Source: Flavobacterium psychrophilum (GTDB lineage Bacteria > Bacteroidota > Bacteroidia > Flavobacteriales > Flavobacteriaceae). Taken from it: a stretch of DNA of 64,000 bases. Positions within the stretch are counted from its first letter, which is position 1. Each line of letters starts with the position of its first letter. Under the pieces are notes generated by a model, which was not told the DNA's origin, did no database searches, and worked only from the letters and a program-made list of their open reading frames with translations. The position numbers and the translations under genes were made by a program. The DNA is taken from positions 124,001-188,000 of the forward strand of contig CAMDDB010000002.1 in NCBI GenBank assembly GCA_945890865.1, written 5' to 3'. Of the stretch, positions 53,061-61,984 are shown piece after piece.

Positions 53061-54335
53061 ATGACAATTTTATTACTTGGATCTGGTGGTCGCGAACATG
53101 CTTTTGCCTGGAAAATGCTGCAAAGTCCAAAATGCACTTCTCTTTTTGTAGCGCCTGGAAATGCTGGAACTGCAGCAATTGCAACGAACGTAAGTTTAAA
53201 TCCAAATGATTTTGAGGCTGTAAAGACTTTTGTCCTTCAGAAAAAAGTAGCAATGGTTGTCGTGGGACCAGAAGACCCTTTAGTATTAGGCATCTACGAT
53301 TACTTTAAAAACGACATACTCCTTAAAAACATTCCTGTAATTGGGCCTTCAAAAGTAGGAGCACAACTAGAAGGAAGTAAAGAATTTGCCAAAGAATTTT
53401 TAGTAAAACACAACATTCCAACCGCACGTTACGAAAGTTTCACTAAAGAAACCGTAGAACAAGGGTGCCAATTTTTACATACTTTAGAAGCGCCATACGT
53501 TTTAAAGGCTGACGGACTAGCCGCTGGGAAAGGCGTATTGATCCTGTCGGATTTGGAAGAAGCAAAAGCAGAATTACGCAATATGTTGGTGGGTGCAAAA
53601 TTTGGTCAAGCGAGTTCAAAAGTAGTCATCGAAGAATTTTTAGACGGAATCGAATTGAGCTGTTTTGTTTTAACCGACGGAAAATCCTATAAAATATTAC
53701 CTACGGCCAAAGATTACAAGCGCATAGGTGAAGGCGACACGGGATTGAATACTGGAGGCATGGGCGCCGTTTCTCCTGTACCTTTTGCCGATGCAGTTTT
53801 GATGGAAAAAATAGAAAACCGTATCGTAAAACCAACGATAACCGGCTTACAAAAAGACGGCATCGAGTATAAAGGTTTTGTGTTTATAGGATTGATCAAT
53901 GTAAAAGGAGAACCTATGGTTATCGAATACAACGTTCGAATGGGAGATCCCGAAACCGAAGTGGTCATGCCAAGATTAAAAAGTGATTTGGTCGAAATTT
54001 TCGAAGCTATAGCCAACCAAGAATTAGAAAAAATTACCCTACAAATCGATGAAAGAGCAGCAACAACCATTATGGTGGTTTCTGGAGGCTATCCCGAAGA
54101 CTACGAAAAAGGAAAAGAAATTTTTGGATTAGAAAACATTACCGAATCCATCCCTTTTCATGCTGGGACAACCCTTGAAAACGGTAAAGTAGTGAGTAAT
54201 GGAGGGCGCGTAATTGCGGTGACTTCATACGGGACTAATTTTCAAGAAGCCATAAAAAAATCTTACCAAAGTATAGCAAAACTACAATTTGATAAGATGT
54301 ATTATAGAAAAGATATAGGAAACGATTTAAAATAG
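53061..54335 (+). CDS. purD: Phosphoribosylamine--glycine ligase
   Basis: PurD catalyses the second step of purine synthesis, joining glycine to phosphoribosylamine with ATP. The 424-residue enzyme has the N-domain [11 protein letters not shown] (about 7-17), the ATP-grasp region [16 protein letters not shown] (about 149-164) and the signature [21 protein letters not shown], then [16 protein letters not shown]. Length is normal. It is transcribed from its own -7 element and converges with the small DUF6341-like gene. Confidence 0.96.
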   Translation: MTILLLGSGGREHAFAWKMLQSPKCTSLFVAPGNAGTAAIATNVSLNPNDFEAVKTFVLQKKVAMVVVGPEDPLVLGIYDYFKNDILLKNIPVIGPSKVGAQLEGSKEFAKEFLVKHNIPTARYESFTKETVEQGCQFLHTLEAPYVLKADGLAAGKGVLILSDLEEAKAELRNMLVGAKFGQASSKVVIEEFLDGIELSCFVLTDGKSYKILPTAKDYKRIGEGDTGLNTGGMGAVSPVPFADAVLMEKIENRIVKPTITGLQKDGIEYKGFVFIGLINVKGEPMVIEYNVRMGDPETEVVMPRLKSDLVEIFEAIANQELEKITLQIDERAATTIMVVSGGYPEDYEKGKEIFGLENITESIPFHAGTTLENGKVVSNGGRVIAVTSYGTNFQEAIKKSYQSIAKLQFDKMYYRKDIGNDLK

Positions 54336-54351
54336 TTCCCTAAAATCTAAT

Positions 54352-54582
54352 TTATTTTAAAAACGAATGCGCAGTAGTGTCCTGCACGTCTTCATTGTTT
54401 GCTTTAAAAATGTTCAATTGCTTAATCCAATATACCATAGCAACACAACAAATAACAATAAACATCCAGTTAACAACGTTTGCAATCCACCAGTTAGACA
54501 ATTCTAATTCTCTAAGAAGATCCATAGGAACAAATAAAAAGTCAACAAATAGACTTGCAATTCCTTCAAAAAATGATTTCAT
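54352..54582 (-). CDS. Small single-helix membrane protein, DUF6341-like
   Basis: The 76-residue protein has one clear membrane helix (about 32-50, NVVNWMFIVICCVAMVY) and an amphipathic N-terminus (FFEGIASLFVDFLFVPMDLL). I recall the DUF6341 family of Flavobacteriia as having this look and occurring beside purD and the DUF6427-like gene, but the name is from memory. Function is unknown. It is divergent from the DUF6427-like gene; a TACTTTTG element lies 27 bases before its ATG. Confidence 0.7.
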   Translation of the reverse strand: MKSFFEGIASLFVDFLFVPMDLLRELELSNWWIANVVNWMFIVICCVAMVYWIKQLNIFKANNEDVQDTTAHSFLK

Positions 54583-54608
54583 TTTGATAAAGTATTATAT
54601 TTACACCA

Positions 54609-54616
54609 CAAAAGTA
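54609..54616 (-). promoter_or_regulatory. -7 promoter element before the DUF6341-like gene
   Basis: On the minus strand TACTTTTG matches TAnnTTTG, ending 27 bases before the small membrane protein ATG, in the divergent gap shared with the DUF6427-like gene. Confidence 0.4.
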
Positions 54617-54628
54617 TAAAATATTCGC

Positions 54629-55558
54629 ATGATAGCAAGTGTTTTTGGTAAAACTAGACCATTTAATTATTTAACTATAGGAATTTTGTTGTTTGTGTTT
54701 TTCATCACAAAGAACGTTATTGCCTCTGAGACGAATGTTTCTTTAGGCTATTACCTACAAGAGTTTCTGCTTTTTGTAGTCGTTTTTGCGTCAAGTTTTT
54801 TAATAAATTTCATAGCGCTTAAAAACGAATTGACAAAAACCAACAATTATGCCTTGTTGTTGTATTTTGTTTTTTTACTTTTTTTCTCATCGTATTTCCA
54901 AAATAAAAATATAATAATTGCCAACTTCTTTCTGCTTTTAGCATTACGACGACTGATTTCGTTAAAATCAATGGTGTCTACCAAAGAAAAGATATTTGAC
55001 GCTTCCTTTTGGATCCTTATTGCTGCTTTGTTTCACTTTTGGAGTCTGTTTTATATAGTTCTCGTTTTTATTGCAATAATGTTGCACGTTTCAAGAGATT
55101 ATAGAAACTGGGTGGTCCCATTTATCGCATTAGTAGCCGTTACCTTGTTGTTCTTTTTAGTCAATAGTTTTTTTGATAACAGCTTGCTCAGCTCCTTATT
55201 AAGCAAAACCTATATTAGTTTTGATTTTTATTATTTCGAAAATATTTACCAACGATTGGCATTTGCTCTCTTCACATCATTAAGTTTGTTTGCTTTTGTC
55301 TTGCAAATTTTTGTCATTCCAAACAAAGCATTAAATATGCAATCTTCGCATAAAACCATTTTGTTTTCCTTTCTTTTAGGGATTGGAATTTATATTATTT
55401 CGGCAAATAAAAATAATGGCAGTTTGGCATTTTGTTTTGGACCACTAGCAATCATTGGAGCTAATTTTATTGAAAAAATGGAAAGCAAATGGCTCAAAGA
55501 AATAATGGTTTACGCCCTAGTAGGCTGCGCTGTTTTTTTCTATGTGCTACAGCTATAA
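54629..55558 (+). CDS. Multi-pass membrane protein, DUF6427-like
   Basis: The 309-residue protein is almost entirely hydrophobic with about nine helices, including LLFVFFITKNVIA and FASSFLINFIALKNELTKT. I recall the DUF6427 family of Flavobacteriia with this size and location; its function is unknown. It converges with upp, overlapping it by six bases, and is divergent from the DUF6341-like gene. Polytopic membrane location is directly supported; the family name is from memory. Confidence 0.7.
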   Translation: MIASVFGKTRPFNYLTIGILLFVFFITKNVIASETNVSLGYYLQEFLLFVVVFASSFLINFIALKNELTKTNNYALLLYFVFLLFFSSYFQNKNIIIANFFLLLALRRLISLKSMVSTKEKIFDASFWILIAALFHFWSLFYIVLVFIAIMLHVSRDYRNWVVPFIALVAVTLLFFLVNSFFDNSLLSSLLSKTYISFDFYYFENIYQRLAFALFTSLSLFAFVLQIFVIPNKALNMQSSHKTILFSFLLGIGIYIISANKNNGSLAFCFGPLAIIGANFIEKMESKWLKEIMVYALVGCAVFFYVLQL

Positions 55559-56206
55559 CTTACTGCCATAAGCCAAGTCTCCTGCATCGCCTAAACCGGG
55601 AATAATGTAGTTTTTCTCGTTTAATTTTTCATCCAATGCGGCTACCCATAAATGACAGTTAGTGGGCAGGTTTTTCTCTAAATGCGCAATCCCTTCTGGC
55701 GCAGCAATGGCTACCGCTATGTGAATTTCTTTGGGTTGGTGTTCCAAATGCAATTTATGAATAACCGCAACAATTGATTGACCTGTAGCGAGCATGGGGT
55801 CAATTAGGATCAAATTTTTCCCTTCAAACGAAGGCGCCGCTTGATATTCTACTAAAATTTCAAATTGATCATCGTTGTTAAAATGATGACGGTAAGCCGA
55901 CACAAATCCGTTTTCAGCGGCATCAAAAAAATTCATAAACCCTTGATGTAACGCTAATCCCGCACGCAAAATCGAGCACAAAACCACCGGAGCAGAAACA
56001 GCAGTAGTTTTTTTAACGCCTAAAGGCGTTTGAATGGCGATGGCTTTATAATCAAGCGTTTTACTCAATTCATACGCCATAATTTCTCCTATACGCTCCA
56101 TGTTTTTTCTAAATCGCATGCGGTCATTTTGAATAGAGACAGCACGAATTTCTGCCAAAAAATGATTGAGCAGGCTGTTTTGTTCTGAGAGGTAATGGAT
56201 ATGCAT
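55553..56206 (-). CDS. upp: Uracil phosphoribosyltransferase
   Basis: Upp salvages uracil to UMP using PRPP. The 217-residue enzyme has the PRPP-binding motif LILIDPMLATGQSIVAVI (about 131-148), SILRAGLALHQGFMNFF (about 78-94) and the C-terminal uracil-binding YIIPGLGDAGDLAYG. Catalytic and substrate segments are intact. It overlaps the convergent DUF6427-like gene by six bases and is divergent from the DUF4254 gene. Confidence 0.93.
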   Translation of the reverse strand: MHIHYLSEQNSLLNHFLAEIRAVSIQNDRMRFRKNMERIGEIMAYELSKTLDYKAIAIQTPLGVKKTTAVSAPVVLCSILRAGLALHQGFMNFFDAAENGFVSAYRHHFNNDDQFEILVEYQAAPSFEGKNLILIDPMLATGQSIVAVIHKLHLEHQPKEIHIAVAIAAPEGIAHLEKNLPTNCHLWVAALDEKLNEKNYIIPGLGDAGDLAYGSKL

Positions 56207-56249
56207 GGGAATTATTTTTTATTTTCAGGATAAAAGTACAAAAAATCGC

Positions 56250-56257
56250 TATTTTTG
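56250..56257 (+). promoter_or_regulatory. -7 promoter element before the DUF4254 gene
   Basis: TATTTTTG matches TAnnTTTG and ends 21 bases before the ATG at 56279. Its TTG is an in-frame false start that would add eight residues to the DUF4254 protein. Confidence 0.5.
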
Positions 56258-56278
56258 TATCCAATAAAAAAACTAATT

Positions 56279-56884
56279 ATGTTTGCCGAATTTGCATTTC
56301 CCATTTTTGAACAAAGTATCAAAACGTATCACATCGTTGACGATGTATACCAACCCGTTGTTAATCCTTTCGATAAAGGAACGATAGAATATTTATTGTT
56401 TGCAAAAAACTGGGTAGATACCGTTCAATGGCATTATGAAGACATCGTGCGTGATCCAAATATTGACCCTGTAGCGGCTCTTGATTTGAAGCGTAAAATT
56501 GATGCTTCAAACCAAGTTCGAACCGATATGGTGGAGTACATCGACAGTTATTTCTTGGATAAATACAAGAATGTATCGGTAAAACCAAACGCAAAAATCA
56601 ACACCGAGAGTCCGGCCTGGGCGATTGATCGTTTGTCTATTTTAGCGTTGAAAATTTACCACATGAACGAAGAGGCAACCCGTGTTGAAGCTTCGGCGGA
56701 ACACCGTGCTAAATGCCAAGAAAAATTAAATGTATTGTTGGATCAAAAGAACGACATGTTTGTTTCCATCAGTCAGTTGATTGAAGACATTGAAGCGGGC
56801 GACAAATACATGAAAGTATACAAACAAATGAAAATGTACAACGACGAGGAGTTAAATCCGGTGTTGTATCAGAACAAAAAATAG
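56279..56884 (+). CDS. DUF4254 family protein
   Basis: The 201-residue soluble, helical protein matches the DUF4254 pattern: FAEFAFPIFEQSIKTYH at the start, WVDTVQWHYEDIVRDP (about 44-59), LDLKRKIDASNQVRTDMVE and RLSILALKIYHMNEEATR. Its function is not known to me, though it is usually next to a GT9 heptosyltransferase gene, as here, so a role linked to LPS core synthesis is plausible. The real start is ATG 56279; an apparent upstream TTG lies in the promoter. Confidence 0.82.
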   Translation: MFAEFAFPIFEQSIKTYHIVDDVYQPVVNPFDKGTIEYLLFAKNWVDTVQWHYEDIVRDPNIDPVAALDLKRKIDASNQVRTDMVEYIDSYFLDKYKNVSVKPNAKINTESPAWAIDRLSILALKIYHMNEEATRVEASAEHRAKCQEKLNVLLDQKNDMFVSISQLIEDIEAGDKYMKVYKQMKMYNDEELNPVLYQNKK

Positions 56885-56891
56885 TAAGCTA

Positions 56892-57932
56892 TTGCTATCA
56901 AAACCAAAACATATATTGGTAATAAGGCTCTCAGCCATGGGTGATGTCGCAATGACAGTTCCTGTGTTGAGAGCCTTAGTTTTGCAACATCCAGAAACAA
57001 AAATAACTGTAGTTTCCCGACCTTCTTTTCAGACCTTTTTTGCCGATATTCCGAATGTGAATTTCTTTGGGGTAGATTTGAACCAACGCCACAAAGGTTT
57101 CTTTGGTTTGTTGCGTTTGTTTTTTGATTTACGAAAATTGGATATTGATTTGGTTGCCGATTTACATAATGTGCTTCGCTCTAAAGTAGTTCGAATTTTA
57201 TTCGCGTTAAGCGGAAAAAAAGTAGCTGCAACCGATAAAGGAAGAGCCGAAAAGAAAGCGTTAACCAGTTTAACTAACAAAGTTTTTGCGTCACTAAAAC
57301 CGATGGCAGAACGCCATGTGGATACGTTCCAGCAACTTGGCTTTTCAATTGACATCACCCATCCAAAATTCCCGGATAAAACCATTTTAGACGACAAAAT
57401 CCTTTCTATCACAGGAGCAAAAAATCAAAATTGGATTGGAATTGCTCCGTTTGCACAATATGAAAGCAAAGTATATCCTCAAGATTTAATGCAACTAGTT
57501 ATCGATGCATTAGCTGAAAATAAAAACAATCACCTTTTTTTATTTGGCGGAGGAGCCACAGAAATTCAGAAATTACAACAGTTACAAAATAAGCATGATA
57601 ATGTAATTGTGGTTGCAGGCAAATTAGCATTTGAAGCGGAAATACAATTAATTTCCAACTTAGATGTGATGCTTTCCATGGATTCCGGAAATTCGCATAT
57701 TGCGGCCATGTTGGGTGTGAAAGTCATTACACTCTGGGGCGCCACGCATCCTTATGCGGGCTTTAAACCGTTTAACCAACCCGATGCTTTTTGTTTGACT
57801 GCAGACAGAACACAATACCCGTTATTGCCCACATCGATCTACGGAAACAAAAAGGTAAAAGGGTATGATGAGGTAATGCGAACGATTTTGCCTTCTCAGG
57901 TCGTTGAAATAATAAATTCCAATCTTACCTAG
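56892..57932 (+). CDS. GT9-family glycosyltransferase (heptosyltransferase-like)
   Basis: The 346-residue protein has the GT9 features: N-terminal ILVIRLSAMGDVAMTVPVLRAL (about 8-29), the central WIGIAPFAQYESKVYP (about 178-193, nucleotide-sugar binding) and MLSMDSGNSHIAAMLGVKVITLWGATHP (about 260-287). It probably adds heptose or another sugar to the LPS core. The start appears to be TTG (56892), eight bases after the DUF4254 stop; the next ATG (codon 16) would delete the first beta strand. It ends in a terminator that overlaps its stop. Confidence 0.88.
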   Translation: MLSKPKHILVIRLSAMGDVAMTVPVLRALVLQHPETKITVVSRPSFQTFFADIPNVNFFGVDLNQRHKGFFGLLRLFFDLRKLDIDLVADLHNVLRSKVVRILFALSGKKVAATDKGRAEKKALTSLTNKVFASLKPMAERHVDTFQQLGFSIDITHPKFPDKTILDDKILSITGAKNQNWIGIAPFAQYESKVYPQDLMQLVIDALAENKNNHLFLFGGGATEIQKLQQLQNKHDNVIVVAGKLAFEAEIQLISNLDVMLSMDSGNSHIAAMLGVKVITLWGATHPYAGFKPFNQPDAFCLTADRTQYPLLPTSIYGNKKVKGYDEVMRTILPSQVVEIINSNLT

Positions 57933-57958
57933 ATAAAATTGGAATTTGGAATTTTTTA
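57914..57958 (+). terminator. Terminator overlapping the GT9 stop codon
   Basis: AAATTCCAAT (57914-57923) and ATTGGAATTT (57938-57947) form a 10-bp stem around a 14-base loop that contains the stop codon, followed by a T-rich stretch. A repeated word TTTGGAATTTT follows. It may also act on the convergent reductase gene. Confidence 0.6.
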
Positions 57959-57974
57959 TTTGGAATTTTGCCCA

Positions 57975-59027
57975 CTAAACAGCATCAAAATCAATGGTAA
58001 TGGTTGTTGTTGTTGGATACGCTTGACAGGCCAATGTTAATCCTTCAGCTACTTCAGCATCGGTTAAAATTTGGTTTTTCTTCATCTCGGCTGACCCTTC
58101 AGTAATTCTACAAATGCAACTGCTGCAAATACCTCCTTGACACGAATACGGCACGTCTAAACCTTGCTTTAAAGCCGCCTCTAACAAGGTTTGTTTTTGG
58201 CTCATTTCAAAAGTCGTTTCTTCATCATCAACCAAAATCGAAATTTTAGTGTGTCCTTCAGCACCACCAACCGATTCGTTTTCGTTGGAAGAAGTGGAGA
58301 ACAATTCAAATTTGATATCAGAATCTGAAATGTTATTTTCTTTCAATGTATTTGCAACCAAATTGATCATCTCTTCTGGCCCGCATAAATAGTATTTGGA
58401 AAATTCCATTTCAGCATGTTTGGTTTTCAAAATATAGTTTACCGTGATATGATCGATTCTGCCTAGCAATGCATTATCAGCAGTAGATTGACTGTATACA
58501 TACTGCACAAACAAGCGCCCTACATATTGCAATTGTAAATCGTGTAATGCGTTGTGAAAAATGGTGTCTTTTTCCGATTTATTTCCGTAAACCAACACAA
58601 ACGTACTGTTTGGTTCTTCCTCCAAAACCGATTTTAAAATCGAAAATACAGGTGTAATGCCGCTTCCGGCCACAAAAGCCGCGTAGTTTTTTTGACGGTC
58701 TGCCTTGGGTTCGAATGTGAATTTTCCTTCTGGAGTTCCTACTTCGATGACGTTTCCAATGCTTAATTTTTCATTGGCAAATTTTGAGAAAAATCCATTT
58801 TTAACCGATTTAATTGCAATGCGCAATTCGCCACTTTTGGGCGCTGAACAAATGGAATAGGCTCTTCTAATTTCTTGTCCGTCCAAAGTAACTTTTACGT
58901 TTACATATTGTCCGGCAACAAAGGAATAATTGGATTGTAATTCTTCGGGAACATTAAAAAGGATTGAAACGGCATCTGCTGTTTCTTTAATGATTTCTTT
59001 AATGCTTAATTTATAAAATGATGACAT
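57975..59027 (-). CDS. PaaE-like 2Fe-2S/FAD oxidoreductase
   Basis: The 350-residue protein has an FAD-binding ferredoxin-reductase module (about 1-100, with RRAYSICSAPK), an NAD(P)-binding module (about 105-235, with AAFVAGSGITPVFSILKSVL) and a C-terminal plant-type 2Fe-2S domain (about 265-350). The latter has PYSCQGGICSSCICRI and ACQAYP supplying four cysteines. It is like the reductase of phenylacetyl-CoA epoxidase, but no paa genes are nearby, so it may serve another oxygenase or desaturase. Confidence 0.88.
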   Translation of the reverse strand: MSSFYKLSIKEIIKETADAVSILFNVPEELQSNYSFVAGQYVNVKVTLDGQEIRRAYSICSAPKSGELRIAIKSVKNGFFSKFANEKLSIGNVIEVGTPEGKFTFEPKADRQKNYAAFVAGSGITPVFSILKSVLEEEPNSTFVLVYGNKSEKDTIFHNALHDLQLQYVGRLFVQYVYSQSTADNALLGRIDHITVNYILKTKHAEMEFSKYYLCGPEEMINLVANTLKENNISDSDIKFELFSTSSNENESVGGAEGHTKISILVDDEETTFEMSQKQTLLEAALKQGLDVPYSCQGGICSSCICRITEGSAEMKKNQILTDAEVAEGLTLACQAYPTTTTITIDFDAV

Positions 59028-59043
59028 GTAGTTTAATTTTTGA

Positions 59044-59051
59044 CAAAAATA
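59044..59051 (-). promoter_or_regulatory. -7 promoter element before the ferredoxin reductase gene
   Basis: On the minus strand TATTTTTG matches TAnnTTTG and ends 16 bases before the reductase ATG. No TTG is at the right distance. Confidence 0.45.
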
Positions 59052-59080
59052 AAAAAAAGAACCCTAAGGAGCTTAACTTA

Positions 59081-59590
59081 TTACACAAACAACGCTCTTA
59101 ATTCGGTTGCTTCGTGGGGTTTCATTTTTCCGGCTAAGACCAAACTCAATTGTTTTCTGCGTAAAGCGGCGGCAAATCGTTCTTTTTCCAATTCGGTTTC
59201 AGGAACAATAGGCGGCACAGGAATGGGTCTTCCGGTTTCATCTACTGCCACAAAGGTATAAATGGCTTCGTTAGCTTTGTTTTTAATTCCCGATTCGCGG
59301 TCTTCAATCCAAACATCAATAAAGATTTCCATGGACGTGTTGAACGTTCTCGAAACTTTCGATTCCACGGTTACCACACTACCCAACGGAATGGCTCTGT
59401 TAAAGGCCACATGGTTTACCGAAGCGGTTACACAAATTCTACGGGAATGTCTGCGGGCTGTTATACTGGCTGCACGGTCCATACGCGCTAATAATTCGCC
59501 CCCAAACAAGTTGTTCAAAGGATTGGTTTCTCCTGGCAATACTAAGTCGGTTAAAGTGGTTACCGATTCTGATGGAAATTTTGGTTGCAT
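59081..59590 (-). CDS. Hotdog-fold acyl-CoA thioesterase
   Basis: The 169-residue protein is a hotdog thioesterase: NPLNNLFGGELLARMDRAASI (about 21-41) and a central ASVNHVAFNRAIPLGSVVTVESKV, followed by a helical C-terminal tail (about 130-169). This pattern is the YciA/ACOT group, cleaving acyl-CoA to free acid. I start at the ATG giving MQPKFPSES (59590). A longer reading frame would cross a promoter element and a terminator that lie upstream. Confidence 0.9.
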   Translation of the reverse strand: MQPKFPSESVTTLTDLVLPGETNPLNNLFGGELLARMDRAASITARRHSRRICVTASVNHVAFNRAIPLGSVVTVESKVSRTFNTSMEIFIDVWIEDRESGIKNKANEAIYTFVAVDETGRPIPVPPIVPETELEKERFAAALRRKQLSLVLAGKMKPHEATELRALFV

Positions 59591-59601
59591 TGTTTTTTTT
59601 G

Positions 59602-59609
59602 CAAAGATA
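59602..59609 (-). promoter_or_regulatory. -7 promoter element before the thioesterase gene
   Basis: On the minus strand TATCTTTG matches the consensus and ends 11 bases before the chosen ATG (59590). It marks a short leader and rules against the longer start. Confidence 0.5.
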
Positions 59610-59635
59610 CTACGGAAATCGAGATTAAAAAGCAT

Positions 59636-59662
59636 AAAAAAATCCCAATTTTGGGATTTTCT
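59636..59662 (-). terminator. Terminator after the HU/SPOR gene
   Basis: AAAATCCC and GGGATTTT form a perfect stem around a 6-base loop with T residues on the minus strand. It lies 26 bases downstream of the HU/SPOR stop and just before the thioesterase promoter. Confidence 0.7.
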
Positions 59663-59687
59663 TAGGTGTTTAGGGATGTGTAATCGC

Positions 59688-60620
59688 TTAGTCAATCAAT
59701 AACCAAGCCTCTGCACTATGAGATTTTTGTATGGCCTTGCGTTTGGCTTGTGCTTCTTTTAGCGTTTTAAAACTAGCAAAAACCACGGGATACAAATCGT
59801 GTTTATTAATGGGCAACATTTTAGCTTTATCAAAACCAGCCGCTAGTAATTCAGCAATTGCTTTATTAGCGTTTTCTTCACTTCTGTATGCACCAGCAAC
59901 TAAATGATAGGGCAATTTTTCTTCCGGTAATGCAAGTTCCACAGTGGGTATTGGATTGGAAAGCACAAAAGTGGCTTCTAGTATTTGTTGTTGTACTTTT
60001 TCTTGTACTTTTTTCTCAACGATCAAGGTTTGCTCCAAGATTTGTTGGTCATAATACATTTTATAGCCAAATGTTCCTGCTCCCAACATTACTGTAAAAA
60101 CAGCAGCATATTTCAAATACGAATAATTTCTTTTTCGTTGTTGTGTAAAAATAATAGGCGCTCTTTCTTCTAGAGCTTCTACTTGTTGTTTTAAAACTTC
60201 TCTTGTAATTTCAGGAGAAACAAAGGAAGACAACCCAAAAGCATCGGTCAAATAATTAACCGTGTTTGCGGGCTCAAAAACCCAATTCAATTCATTATTA
60301 ACGGATATTTCACCGATGTTTTTTACAACGACACGATTGCGATTTTGCAATAAATACGTCCATTCGTTAACCACTTCGTTAATTTTAATCACGGCTAATT
60401 CATAAGACATTTTTTCTTGTAATGCCAGATGATTGGCCAATAAACCATCGTTATTTTTTACATTCGCATTGAATGAAACCACCTTTTTTGGCGGAAAAAA
60501 AGAACTGGCACTTCCCGTTACATGAGCAGGAATGATTTCGGTTAAAAACGCACCAAAACCTGGCACGGTAACGCACTGATAACGATATAATAAATCGGAG
60601 ATGTGTTTTTCTATCTGCAT
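59688..60620 (-). CDS. HU-CCDC81-like and SPOR-domain membrane protein
   Basis: The 310-residue protein has an N-terminal double HU-CCDC81-like region (about 1-130, starting IEKHISDLLYRYQCVTVPGFGAF), a membrane helix (about 170-186) and a C-terminal SPOR domain (about 235-310, with YHLVAGAYRSEENANKAI). SPOR domains bind denuded glycan at division sites. The topology implies a cytoplasmic HU-like part joined through the membrane to peptidoglycan. The gene is monocistronic, ending in a hairpin. Confidence 0.85.
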   Translation of the reverse strand: MQIEKHISDLLYRYQCVTVPGFGAFLTEIIPAHVTGSASSFFPPKKVVSFNANVKNNDGLLANHLALQEKMSYELAVIKINEVVNEWTYLLQNRNRVVVKNIGEISVNNELNWVFEPANTVNYLTDAFGLSSFVSPEITREVLKQQVEALEERAPIIFTQQRKRNYSYLKYAAVFTVMLGAGTFGYKMYYDQQILEQTLIVEKKVQEKVQQQILEATFVLSNPIPTVELALPEEKLPYHLVAGAYRSEENANKAIAELLAAGFDKAKMLPINKHDLYPVVFASFKTLKEAQAKRKAIQKSHSAEAWLLID

Positions 60621-60749
60621 AAGAACAAAGTTAGATAATCAAGACGAATTTCAAAATTTTATCAACAAAAATTATTAACAATTTCAGTTTTGTTCTAAAC
60701 AATTGAAAACAAGTTAGTTGCTTTTTTTGAATCCAATTTGCCTTTTGTT

Positions 60750-60779
60750 TTGATAGGCCACTTAAAACTATTATTTTTG
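60750..60779 (+). promoter_or_regulatory. dprA promoter (-33/-7 type)
   Basis: TTG (60750-60752), 19 bases, TATTTTTG (60772-60779), a full match to the Bacteroidota consensus, ends 36 bases before the dprA ATG at 60816. It lies inside the longer reading frame and so excludes the upstream start at 60738. Confidence 0.7.
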
Positions 60780-60815
60780 TGGTTCAATTATACGCCAAAT
60801 CAAACTTTAAACGCC

Positions 60816-61928
60816 ATGAATACAACAGAATTGTATTATACCCTTGCCTTATTGCAATTAGAAGGAATAGGTGATGTGCTTGCTAAAAAACTCATTCATC
60901 ACTGCGGAAATGCTGAGAATGTATTTGCTACTAAAAAAAACCAACTTCAAAAAATTGAAGGCATTGGAGACGCAGCCGTTAAAAACTTAAACAACAAAAC
61001 CGTTTTTGTAAAAGCCGAAGCCGAACTTCAATTTCTTTCAAAAGAACAAATCACTACGTTATATTTTCAAGACGATGCGTATCCTTTTCGTTTAAAACAT
61101 TGTTATGATAGTCCTGTGCTCTTATTTCAATCGGGCACCGTTGCTTTACAAAACCGAAAAATTATCAGTATCGTTGGGACCCGCCAAATGACAACTTATG
61201 GCGCAGAAATTACCAAGAAACTTATTGAAGACTTGGCGCCACTACAGCCCATAATTGTGAGTGGTTTTGCCTATGGTGTAGATATTTACGCCCATCAAGC
61301 GGCAATGGATTGTGGTTTGCAAACGATCGGCGTATTAGCCCACGGCTTGAATCAAATATATCCCAAGACGCATAAAAAGTACATCGCAAAAATGGAACAA
61401 AACGGCGGATTCCTCACCGAATTTTGGAGTAGCAGCCAGCCCGATAAAGAAAATTTTATCAAACGAAATCGCATAGTGGCCGGAATAAGCGAAGCAACAA
61501 TAGTAATTGAAAGTGCCGAAAAAGGAGGGTCATTAGTTACCGCAAATTTGGCCAATGATTATAATCGAGACGTTTTTGCTGTTCCCGGAAGAACCACTGA
61601 TAAATACAGCCAAGGATGTAATCAGTTGATCAAAACCCAGCGTGCCAATTTGATTACATCAGCAGCAGATTTAGTATATCTATTGAATTGGGAGCTTCCT
61701 ACAACCCTTAAAAAAGAACAAAAAGCCATACAAAAACAACTTTTTGTTTCTTTAACAGCAGAGGAACAATCCATTTATGAATACCTTCAAAAAACGGGAA
61801 AAGAAGCTATTGATATCATAGCTGTAAATTGCAATATTCCCATTTATCGGCTGTCTTCGCTCTTGTTGAATATGGAATTAAAAGGAGTCATTCGCCCTTT
61901 GCCTGGTAAAATTTTTGAGGGGGTTTGA
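60816..61928 (+). CDS. dprA: DNA processing protein DprA (Smf)
   Basis: DprA loads RecA on incoming single-stranded DNA during natural transformation. The 370-residue protein has an N-terminal helix-hairpin-helix region (LQLEGIGDVLAKKLI and GIGDAAVKNL, about 10-60), the Rossmann-like domain with SIVGTRQMTTYGAEI (about 107-122), SGFAYGVDIYAHQAA and FIKRNRIVAGIS, and a C-terminal winged-helix-like tail. I used ATG 60816, giving MNTTELYYTLALL, since the upstream frame crosses its promoter. It converges with trpS. Confidence 0.93.
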   Translation: MNTTELYYTLALLQLEGIGDVLAKKLIHHCGNAENVFATKKNQLQKIEGIGDAAVKNLNNKTVFVKAEAELQFLSKEQITTLYFQDDAYPFRLKHCYDSPVLLFQSGTVALQNRKIISIVGTRQMTTYGAEITKKLIEDLAPLQPIIVSGFAYGVDIYAHQAAMDCGLQTIGVLAHGLNQIYPKTHKKYIAKMEQNGGFLTEFWSSSQPDKENFIKRNRIVAGISEATIVIESAEKGGSLVTANLANDYNRDVFAVPGRTTDKYSQGCNQLIKTQRANLITSAADLVYLLNWELPTTLKKEQKAIQKQLFVSLTAEEQSIYEYLQKTGKEAIDIIAVNCNIPIYRLSSLLLNMELKGVIRPLPGKIFEGV

Positions 61929-61984
61929 TAGACAATGGCTCAAGCTAAAACATGTTTCAGCTTCTCCAAAACAAGGGATATAAA

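Noticed and set aside
54323-54362. AT-only hairpin between purD and the DUF6341-like gene as a terminator
   Set aside because: The stem is nearly all A-T pairs with a long loop, so it is too weak to call.
59590-59695. Upstream extension of the thioesterase ORF to 59695
   Set aside because: The extension crosses a terminator and a consensus -7 element, and has no thioesterase-like sequence.
60738-60815. Upstream start for dprA
   Set aside because: A complete TTG-N19-TATTTTTG promoter lies inside the extra 26 codons.
61940-61966. Hairpin AAGCTAAAAC/GTTTCAGCTT after dprA as a terminator
   Set aside because: The stem has a mismatch and no T run follows, so termination is doubtful.
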